Of a DNA stretch of 64,000 nt, positions 57,730 through 64,000 are shown one piece after another (the first letter of the stretch is position 1; each line of letters begins with the position of its first letter). The notes under the pieces are model-generated. The model was given only the letters and a program-made list of their open reading frames with translations, was not told the DNA's origin and did no database searches. A program made the position numbers and the translations under genes. Origin of the DNA: Mycoplasmataceae bacterium. Its GTDB lineage: Bacteria > Bacillota_I > Bacilli_A > Mycoplasmatales > Mycoplasmoidaceae. The stretch is taken from NCBI GenBank assembly GCA_031265955.1, contig JAISBY010000010.1:434001-498000 (forward strand). The letters are read 5' to 3'.

Positions 57730-58956
57730 ATGGATATAAATGATTCTGAAAAAACTAAAATTAAAAGATTAAAAAATTTATCTCTACTGATTGATGCTTC
57801 GACAATCATTGAATTAATCTTAGTATTATGTTTATTAATTGTGAGCATAAATCATCACACGGTTCAACATTTAATCGGTTTTATTTTAGCTGTATCTCTT
57901 ATTATTTTGATTTCATTTATTTCAATAATAATTTTTAGTACAAAAGGGATTAAATTACAAATAAAATCAAATATTATTGTTTGAAAAATATTGATGTTTT
58001 TAGTTTTGATTTCTCTTATTGGTTGATCATTGTGGTTATGAAATAAATCATTTTATGATGAAAATATTTGAAAATCCAAACAAGTTCTTTTTGTAATATT
58101 AATTTTAATTTTAGCAGTGCCAATTTTAGCGTTTTTTGTTCCGGCTTTTTTGTCTTTCTCATCATTTGAATATAGAAAATACTATGAAAATGATTGATCT
58201 CAAGATTGGTCAACTTCATCACCATTAAACCAATGCAAATCATATATTTTAAATTTAAATTGTAATAAAAACACTAGAGCATCTAATAATTTACAAAGGG
58301 AATTTCATATTCATTTTACATCAGCCAATAGAATTTTTGATCAATTGATTTTTGATTGTTTTTATAGAACATATCATTATGAAAATAAAATCGGTCCAAA
58401 AAATGATGCCGGTCCATTGACAAAAAGAAAAATTGCAAAACTTGATAAGATTAAATCTTTAAGGGAATTTGATAAGAGCTTGATATTGTTCGTTTATGGT
58501 GTTGCAAACACAATAATATTATTTTTTATAGAAAATTCCATATCTTCAATCTTGGCGCCGTTAGACATTTCAGAAGGAACAACGAAAATGATTTTAATAT
58601 TTGCGCCTATTTTAATAGATTTGATATTGCTATTTGTTTTAGTAATCAAAACTTTTTCAAGATTTATGAAAATTGAAAATATAACAAAGAATTTACCAAT
58701 TTTCATGTCGTTTTGAAGGCATGATAAAATTTACAACAAAAAATGTACCGCTTCAATAAACTTAATAGTTGATAGATATTATCCAGTTGATTTATTTAGG
58801 AAAGAATTGGAAACAATAAGAATGAAATGAGAATCAAACGGAATTAATTGATGATTTTCTATTATTTTTCAAATAAATAAAAACAACAAAAAGATATTAA
58901 ATCTTATAAACGAAATTTATGCACCTAGAGATGTTTTACAACAATTAAATAAATAG
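57730..58956 (+). CDS. Hypothetical multi-spanning membrane protein (408 aa)
   Basis: An N-terminal charged stretch precedes four hydrophobic segments (about 20-80 and 85-140), a soluble middle part (YRKYYENDWSQDWSTSSPL ... NRIFDQLIFDCFYR), two more membrane segments (about 255-310) and a C-terminal soluble domain. UGA is Trp frequently. No recognisable family. It stands alone between dhaL and the accessory region. Confidence 0.65.
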
Positions 58957-59071
58957 TTTAACAAAATATAACATCATTAAATATTCTGTTACTATTTTTA
59001 TGGAATTTAACTTTTTATTTATCTTGCACAAGAGAAAATGGGTGTGTGCACTGCGAATATTAATACATCAT

Positions 59072-59613
59072 TTATAATTGCGATCAATTAATTTCAACTT
59101 TTTTATTTCCACATAAATTTTGACTACGCGTATTTGTAATCAAAATGAATTTTTTGACATTAAAAGAAAGCAAACTAAACATTTTGGTAGTGTAATCAAA
59201 ATATTGTTTGAATTTGTTCTTATCAGGATTCCCTTGCGTAAAAACCAAAATAAGTTTTTTGTTTGCATATTCAGAATTAAATTTTGGCGAAAATTTCGGA
59301 ACAATATAAGCTGACATTCGATCTAAAAATGTTTTGGCTTGTCCAGACATTTGACCCATATAAATTGGTGAAGCAAAAATAAATCAATCGCATGTTTTAA
59401 AAACATTAAAAAATGATTGCATGTCATCATTTAGCGTGCAACCTTTTTTATTCATACACGAACGACAACCTTTACAATATTTTACATTAATATCGCTTGC
59501 ATAAAAACTTGTGTTTCTGCATCGCTTGCTTCTGCGCTTTTAAGTATTTTATTAACAATTTGTGCTGTATTACCGTTTTTGTTTGGGCTGCCTAAAAAGG
59601 CTATAACTTTCAT
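59072..59613 (-). pseudogene. NAD(P)H-dependent flavin reductase/iron-sulfur flavoprotein-like, frameshifted
   Basis: The start gives MKVIAFLGSPNKNGNTAQIV, the flavodoxin-fold P-loop of NADPH-dependent FMN reductases, then a five-T run (59503-59507 on the other strand as A) shifts the frame; with six T it continues ASDINVKYCKGCRSCMNKKG, FIFASPIYMGQMSGQAKTFLDR. The Cys pattern resembles iron-sulfur flavoproteins. As written the product stops after about 43 residues. It may be a disabled gene, a slippage switch, or a sequence error. Downstream of the 45-residue gene at 59627. Confidence 0.7.
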
Positions 59614-59626
59614 ATTAAAAAATAAT

Positions 59627-59764
59627 TTAATTAAGAGATAATTCGTTGCAAATTTTCTTTAATTCTTCATCAATTGGTTCGTTTATTGCACGTTCAAACT
59701 TTGAATTGTAATCATTACAATTAATTTTTTCGTTAGTTCAATTGATTATTTTTTTAGAATTCAT
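59627..59764 (-). CDS. Small hypothetical protein (45 aa)
   Basis: MNSKKIINWTNEKINCNDYN, then a helical FERAINEPIDEELKKICNEL. A TATAAT at 59771-59776 (minus strand) lies 6 nt before the ATG, so a leaderless start is possible. It sits between the Fic/Doc-like gene and the flavoprotein. It could be an antitoxin-like partner of the Fic/Doc gene, but no family is recognised. Confidence 0.5.
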
Positions 59765-59771
59765 AACATTA

Positions 59772-60425
59772 TTATACTATGGAAATTTTCCGAATATCAA
59801 TTCAAATGCTTTGTTGCAATTTACTTTTTACAAAAATTAGTAATTTCTCTTCATTTTGTAATTTTTTATCTTCTTCGTCATTTTTCCCAGAAATTTTATA
59901 CATAAATTCTTCTCACTCACTTATGTAATGTTCGTTATTATTTGACCATTTTATGTAGTATCCAAATATAGATAACAACTTACTCACGCTTACAATCGCT
60001 GTTCTTTTATTACCATTATGTCATGCGTGAGCCCTAGCTATTCTTATAAGTAGCAAACTCACAAATTCAAGCAACCCTTTATTCTCGTATGAAAATTTAT
60101 TAACAAGCGATGAAACCACGGCTTCGATTTTACCTTTGTGCTGTAATGAATAATCTTGTGATTCTGCTAAATCTGATGTTTTGATTGATGGAATGATTTC
60201 ATGAACTAAATGAATTAATTCAATCAATTTATTAGAAAAATTTTGATCAAGTGAAATACATTTCATATTGATTTCGAGTTTTTGTGAATCGGAAAATTTA
60301 CTATTGGAAAATAATTCTCCATCTTTCTTGATAAAAATTGATACATTTTCTGAATTCGTTAAAACATTATCAATAAAAGATTGGTCGATCTTTTTTTCAA
60401 AATATACTAAATTAATCTTTTTCAT
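59772..60425 (-). CDS. Fic/Doc-family protein, toxin-like (217 aa)
   Basis: The C-terminal half contains ARAHAWHNGNKRTAIVSVSK, the Fic/Doc active-site motif H-x-x-x-x-G-N-K-R-T (Doc form: H-x-F-x-x-G-N-K-R-T-A). The loop has Asn where Fic enzymes usually have Asp/Glu, as in Doc toxins. Doc phosphorylates EF-Tu, other Fic proteins AMPylate targets; which applies here is unknown. The N-terminal 120 residues are not recognised. UGA at 60021 is Trp within the active-site region. It follows a 5S-plus-terminator unit directly. Confidence 0.75.
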
Positions 60426-60464
60426 AATTCACCATATCATTTTACAAGTTTAAACTGTCACCAT

Positions 60465-60500
60465 CAAAAAAACTCAACCATCACTGATTGAGATTTTCTT
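60465..60500 (-). terminator. rRNA-type terminator, copy 1
   Basis: A hairpin (CTCAATCA/TGGTTGAG with one G-U pair) follows the 5S copy at 60503 on the minus strand with a T run (60465-60472). It matches those after the 5S copies at 62516 and 63503. Confidence 0.8.
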
Positions 60501-60502
60501 TG

Positions 60503-60615
60503 TTGCGACGCACGACCTATTCTGACATTCGATTGCTACCTTCGGCTTTATAGTGCTTAACTGCTGTGTGCGGGATGGGAACAGGTGTGTCCACCATGAA
60601 TATCGGCGCGTCACT
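60503..60615 (-). rRNA. rrf: 5S rRNA, extra diverged copy 1
   Basis: The minus strand carries the 5S landmarks: ACACCTGTTCCCATCCCG, ACACAGCAGTTAAGC and CCGAAGGTAGC. Both strands of helix I are present (GTGACGCGC at the 5' end and GTGCGTCGC at the 3' end pair along all nine bases with two G-U pairs), so the molecule could fold. It lies 3 kb from the 23S-linked copy and differs from it at a few positions. Borders are approximate. Confidence 0.8.
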
Positions 60616-60645
60616 AAGACGTTCCTTGTGAATTTTATAAAACTA

Positions 60646-60996
60646 TTACCTTTTACTTCTAAACTTTTGTCTAGCCTTTTCTTCAATCTTCAATTGTTGT
60701 TTAATATCAAATTGCCCTTCTACATTGGTTAAAATAATGTCTTTAGCAAATCTTTTGATTCACGGATAGGTTTTATTTAATCTACGAATTATGACTCACA
60801 CTTCATCTCTAGATAATGGAACACCAGACAAATAACCCGAACCTTGGCGATGTTCGAAATTATTAATTGACATAAACTTTTTAATCTTAGAATATGTGCT
60901 TGAACGATAATTTTTACCAAAATATTTTAACAAAAATTTTGTATCAAGATCAAAATTAATAGATCTTAAATATTTGCTTGAACTATTAATTGGCAT
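60646..60996 (-). CDS. VapD-like ribonuclease (virulence-associated protein D)
   Basis: 116 residues. The middle segment NNFEHRQGSGYLSGVPLSRD followed by VIIRRLNKTYPWIKRFAKDI is the VapD pattern (usually F-x-R-x-Q-G-S-x-Y and L-x-x-L-P-W-h), and an N-terminal INFDLDT matches the catalytic-strand Asp region. VapD is a Cas2-like-fold endoribonuclease, toxin of VapXD pairs in Haemophilus. UGA is Trp at 60796 and 60760, among others. It overlaps the gene upstream by 11 nt, so it is the last gene of a three-gene module between a 5S copy and a 23S remnant. Confidence 0.75.
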
Positions 60997-61327
60997 AAGT
61001 GTAATTGTATTTAGTTTTATAGAATTCTAAACTATTACCACTATCATGTTCATTTTGTGTTTTTATTTCTCAAGAACATTTGAGAATATACGGTCTAATC
61101 CACTCAATTTCTTCAAGAATGGTTCCAATTGCAAAAAATAAATCCATTTCTCGTTTATTACCTTGCCCTTGAATGTAATAATATCCATCTTCATCTTTAT
61201 AACAATGGTACAATTCTTCAAGGTTTTGGTTAAATTCTTTTTCTTGATTAGAATTGCATTGATTGTCCTTGATGCATTTTTTTCAATCAATTTTAAGATC
61301 TAACTTATATTCCTTGGATAATTGCAC
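60986..61327 (-). CDS. Hypothetical acidic protein upstream of VapD (113 aa)
   Basis: The frame starts at GTG 61327 with AAGGAA upstream; no ATG is available in frame. QLSKEYKLDLKIDWKKCIKD leads to a central Glu-rich stretch and YYYIQGQGNKREMDLFFAIG. No recognised family. Its end overlaps the VapD start, so it is co-translated; an antitoxin role is possible by position only. Confidence 0.55.
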
Positions 61328-61419
61328 ATTGATTCCTTTTCTTTTTTAATTTCTCTATCAAAGATTTTAGTTTTACGCATTTGGTAATATCTTTTAGAGT
61401 TGTAGTGAGTCATTTTCAT
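61300..61419 (-). CDS. Basic micro-protein, first gene of the VapD module (39 aa)
   Basis: MKMTHYNSKRYYQMRKTKIF, then REIKKEKESMCNYPRNIS, strongly basic. AAGGAA lies 5 nt before ATG 61419. It overlaps the next gene by 28 nt. Its size and position are like VapX, the small antitoxin found upstream of VapD, but sequence similarity is not evident to me. Confidence 0.45.
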   Translation of the reverse strand: MKMTHYNSKRYYQMRKTKIFDREIKKEKESMCNYPRNIS

Positions 61420-61469
61420 TTTATTCCTTTTAAAAGATTTATAACACCAATAATTATATTAAAACGTTT

Positions 61470-61496
61470 GAATTATTGGCATTAGTCATCTTAATG
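61470..61496 (-). other. Remnant of the 23S rRNA 3' end
   Basis: Bases 61470-61496 match the 3' end of the 23S gene at 63707-63733 in 25 of 27 positions and in the same orientation. Together with the 5S copy at 60503 it marks the borders of a duplicated 23S-5S spacer that now holds the VapD module. Confidence 0.7.
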
Positions 61497-61514
61497 TATA
61501 AAACAAATATTTTT

Positions 61515-62387
61515 CTATTGTTTTTGAGCAAAAGTATTTTTTATATTTTTAATATTTTCTCTGGTTATGTATACCAAAGATAATGAAGCGAGAAAAGATT
61601 TATATAAAGATGCGTTTTTCAATCTTATGTTTTGTATAACTTTTTTATCATTGATTGTTTTTTCAACATTTTCTATTTGATTAACCATATTTTTATATAT
61701 CAAAGCATAGGCCTTCTCTAAATTATTTATTAAAAATATCCCGTTTTTCATACAAGCATCTTTGTGCCAATTCTCCAATATTTCCTTTTCTAAATTATGT
61801 GCTAGGTTACCTCTATATTCTCTTAATTCTTTGACAATTTGTTTAATGGTATCTCCGTTTTTTTCAATAAATAGTTCTGCATCTGTTGCAAATAAAATAG
61901 GTTTAAATTGAGATTTTTCTCCTGTGGGTTCTTTTTTATATTCATCAATTGTTTTTTTAACATTAATATGATTGAGTTTGCTTTTAAAATCATACTTAAA
62001 GTAGAGGTCGGAATATTCAGTTAATAAAAATAATATTTTTTCAAAAATTGAAATGTATAAAGAATAAAATAACATATTAATGCAAAAACGTTTCTGTACA
62101 ACAGAACTATTTATATCGACGTTATTATCCGAGAATCATTTTAAGAGCTTAGTTACATCTTTGTTTTTGCATATGTATGCATTTTCTTGCGTTTTGCCTG
62201 ATAAACCTCTAATTATTTTTAGAATTCGCTTATATCTTTCTACATTTTCATCTTTTTTAATTACTAAAACTTTGTTTTCTGTATATGGCAAATTTAATTC
62301 GTCGAAGATAGAAATAGTTATTTTTTTATTTTCGGTTATTCAATAAATACACTTTTTTGTTTGCTCAATATACAAGAATTTTTCCAT
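61515..62387 (-). CDS. HEPN-like protein, RNase candidate (290 aa)
   Basis: The frame continues past the in-frame Met at 62075 to an ATG at 62387 whose TATAAT ends 6 nt before it, so the message is leaderless. Within ELREYRGNLAHNLEKE (about residue 190) lies R-x4-H, the HEPN ribonuclease motif, and the C-terminal half is all-helical as in HEPN domains. HEPN proteins act as toxins or in phage defence. UGA is Trp twice in the N-terminal part. It stands alone between a 23S remnant and a 5S copy. Confidence 0.55.
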
Positions 62388-62479
62388 ATGGATATTATAA
62401 ATGGGTTGTAACATTTTTTCTTTTAAATTACATATGATTTTACACGATGTTTTATCAACATCTCGTAAAAATTAATATC

Positions 62480-62511
62480 AAAAATCTCAACCATTGCTGA
62501 TTGAGATTTTT
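62480..62511 (-). terminator. rRNA-type terminator, copy 2
   Basis: AAAATCTCAA and TTGAGATTTT form a 10-bp stem with T-rich flanks, after the 5S copy at 62516 on the minus strand. Same hairpin as at 63465. Confidence 0.85.
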
Positions 62512-62515
62512 CTTT

Positions 62516-62621
62516 GTTGCGACGCACGACCTATTCTGACATTTGATTGCTACCTTCGGCTTCATAGTGCTTAACTGCTGTGTGCGGGATGGGAACAGGT
62601 GTGTCCACTATGAATATCGGT
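62516..62621 (-). pseudogene. 5S rRNA, truncated copy 2
   Basis: The minus strand matches the 5S from the region of helix II to the 3' end (ACACCTGTTCCCATCCCG and so on), but the 5' strand of helix I (GTGACGCGC in the other copies) is replaced by TATACCG. The molecule cannot close helix I, so it should be inactive. The junction falls at TATAAAAC, sequence present in the normal 23S-5S spacer, so about 30 bp were deleted. Confidence 0.8.
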
Positions 62622-62656
62622 ATAAAACAAAGAATATTTTTGGGCATCAATTCATT

Positions 62657-63367
62657 TTAACTAATATCACTTTTTTCTATGGAACTTCATTTATTCTTTA
62701 GAACATATATTGAAAGATTCATGCATGCAAACATGAGTATATCCATAAAAAGAAAGAACGCTCCTAATGCTATCATCAGAATTTTGCCAACGTATAATCC
62801 AGGATGCTCTTCCTGAGAAACATTAATGCATAACCCTACAATTAACACTATTAAGCATATTAAACCTATCGTCAAACATGTGTACCTCACAATTCGTTTC
62901 AATTTCGTATTTCACGCTTTTAAAAATCCTAATTCATTCCTATCATGCCATCCAAAACGATTGATATTGAAAGACGAATCTCTTAATGAATTAAATGGCT
63001 TATACGGATAATTGTCTTTATTTAGTTCATTTTCTTTTTTATTTTTCATATTATCCATTCGTGTAGCATATACATTACCATCGTTACCTTCGGTTTCAAA
63101 ATGATTAACAAGTATTTTTTGCGCAAGAATTTTAATTTCTTTTCCTGGAATATTTGCTTTATTTGTGGATAATTGTTTATCGCTCATTTTTAAAATATTC
63201 ATTAAATAAATTCTATGGTTTGCTTTACTTTTTTTAAATGCTGATTCTCTTGACTGCAATGTTGTGAATAAATCTTGAAATCTGGTGTCTGAACGATCAC
63301 AATAAAAAGAATATGCTTTCATCACAAATCAAGATGCTCCCATCGTCATTAGATCTCTATCACTCAT
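62657..63367 (-). CDS. Hypothetical protein with two C-terminal membrane segments (236 aa)
   Basis: Start ATG 63367 (MSDRDLMTMGASWFVMKAYS). The soluble N-terminal 150 residues include FKKSKANHRIYLMNILKMSD and KIL-rich helices; two membrane segments lie at about 165-190 and 200-222. The fold resembles the Pycsar/CBASS-type effector layout (soluble sensor plus two membrane helices, DUF-like) by shape only; I cannot assign a family. UGA is Trp at 62912 and 62687, among others. The conserved block at 63374-63429 is its promoter region. Confidence 0.6.
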
Positions 63368-63373
63368 ATTTTT

Positions 63374-63429
63374 CTCTCGTATAGCACACATTACATGGTT
63401 CTATAATCTTTTAATTCCATAAAAGATTA
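63374..63429 (-). promoter_or_regulatory. Conserved upstream block with inverted repeat (copy B)
   Basis: Near-identical to 56932-56988, including the 9-bp inverted repeat (63405-63428) and the TGCTATAC (extended -10-like) box. It lies directly upstream of the gene at 63367. The shared sequence continues more weakly to the ATCTTGC stretch about 25 bp farther up. Confidence 0.6.
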
Positions 63430-63464
63430 TTTTTTCATTAACCCCATCTTGCGCACATAACCAT

Positions 63465-63497
63465 CAAAAAATCTCAACCATTGCTGATTGAGATTTT
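63465..63497 (-). terminator. rRNA operon terminator, copy 3
   Basis: Hairpin with AATCTCAA/TTGAGATT stem and a T run on the minus strand (63466-63471), directly after the 23S-linked 5S gene. Confidence 0.88.
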
Positions 63498-63502
63498 TCT
63501 TT

Positions 63503-63615
63503 GTTGCGACGCACGACCTATTCTGACATTAGATGCTACCTTCGGCTCCATAGTGCTTAACTGCTGTGTGCGGGATGGGAACAGGTGTGTCCACTATGAA
63601 TATCGGCGCGTCACT
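63503..63615 (-). rRNA. rrf: 5S rRNA, 23S-linked copy 3
   Basis: Minus-strand 5S with complete helix I (GTGACGCGC/GTGCGTCGC) and the conserved ACACCTGTTCCCATCCCG and ACACAGCAGTTAAGC blocks. It lies about 75 nt after the 23S 3' end, the normal rRNA operon order. It has one base fewer than the other copies in the ATTAGATGCTACC stretch. Borders are approximate. Confidence 0.93.
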
Positions 63616-63691
63616 AAGACGTTCCTTGTGAATTTTATAAAACCAACAGATCTTTCTAGTTAAATCGCTTCTTAACATATAGAACAATCTT

Positions 63692-64000
63692 TATATTAAG
63701 TCTCTCGAATTATTAGTATTAGTCATCTTAATGCTTCACAGCACTTACAACTCTAACCTATCAACGTTGTAGTCTACAACGATTCTTAACCTCTTGCGAG
63801 GCGGGAAGATTTATCTTGAAGGCGGCTTCACGCTTATATGCTTTCAGCGTTTATCCGTTCGATACGTAACTACCCAGCTGTGCCATTGGCATGACAACTG
63901 AAACATTAGAGGTATCTCCACTCCGATCCTCTCGTACTAGGAGCAGCTCTTCTCAATCTTCCTACGGGTATGACAGATAGGGACCAACCTGTCTCACGAC
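63692..64000 (-). rRNA. rrl: 23S rRNA, 3' end (truncated by the window)
   Basis: The minus strand from 64000 matches the end of bacterial 23S rRNA, including the sarcin-ricin-type AGTACGAGAGGAT segment, GAGTGGAGATACC-like and CGTTGATAGGTTAGAG blocks, ending with ACTAATAATTCGAGAGACTT. The 5' part lies outside the window. The exact 3' end is estimated. Confidence 0.95.

Noticed and set aside
60474..60686. Minus-strand frame of 70 residues
   Set aside because: It lies inside the 5S rRNA copy and its terminator.
60646..60996. Possible Cas2 at the VapD-like gene
   Set aside because: VapD shares the Cas2 fold, but there are no other cas genes or repeats and the sequence pattern fits VapD.

Overview
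The window reads as a chromosome segment of a host-associated mollicute (mycoplasma-like bacterium). UGA must be read as tryptophan: argS, gap, pgk, leuS, ftsA and both glucose-type PTS permeases are only full length that way. The DNA is strongly AT-rich, several genes look leaderless (TATAAT 6-10 nt before ATG), secreted proteins carry mycoplasma-type signal peptides or lipoboxes, and energy genes are glycolytic. A [FeFe]-hydrogenase and BspA-like leucine-rich surface proteins point to an anaerobic mucosal, gut or protist-associated lineage. The genus is my inference, not shown by the sequence.

Layout. 1-938: tail of a BspA-like surface protein. 990-12 kb: argS, gap-pgk, a glucose-type PTS permease, a MazF/PemK-like cassette inserted into a small membrane-protein gene, a lipoprotein, miaB, a MATE transporter. 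12-13.5 kb: a DEAD-box helicase. 13.5-34.3 kb: a surface-protein island of three parallel operons, each led by the same 165-180 bp element (-10 box, ATG, a (CA)n tract inside a short ORF, then an intrinsic terminator) and each encoding a secreted protein of about 400 residues, a membrane-anchored or lipoprotein partner of about 325 residues, and a variable adhesin. The middle operon is followed by paralogues with one shared N-terminal domain, a poly-C tract (8, 9, 10, 8 C) near the start, and different C-terminal folds; one is in frame and three are off. An IS66-type transposase gene sits between operons two and three.

34.4-44 kb: a metallopeptidase-like gene, an AAA/DUF4143 ATPase, leuS, a duplicated pair of convergent micro-genes, and a division cluster mraZ-rsmH-small gene-ftsA-ftsZ with an MraZ operator. 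44.2-52 kb: an operon of four peptidases and a PTS permease behind a terminator-like hairpin in its leader. 52.3-54.7 kb: ascorbate-type PTS (ulaC-ulaA-ulaB). 54.8-57.7 kb: [FeFe]-hydrogenase, a lipoprotein, a zinc-ribbon protein, a DhaL-like protein.

59-64 kb, minus strand: the 23S 3' end and 5S rRNA, then two further diverged 5S-plus-terminator units and a short 23S 3'-end remnant, with small accessory genes between them (VapD-like, Fic/Doc-like, HEPN-like and unknown proteins, a frameshifted flavoprotein). This looks like a duplicated rRNA tail colonised by toxin-like modules.

The most notable possible system is the surface island. Two slippage mechanisms seem to be layered: a dinucleotide tract in a leader ORF upstream of a transcription terminator, and poly-C tracts inside the adhesin genes. 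Together they could vary both whole operons and single adhesins.
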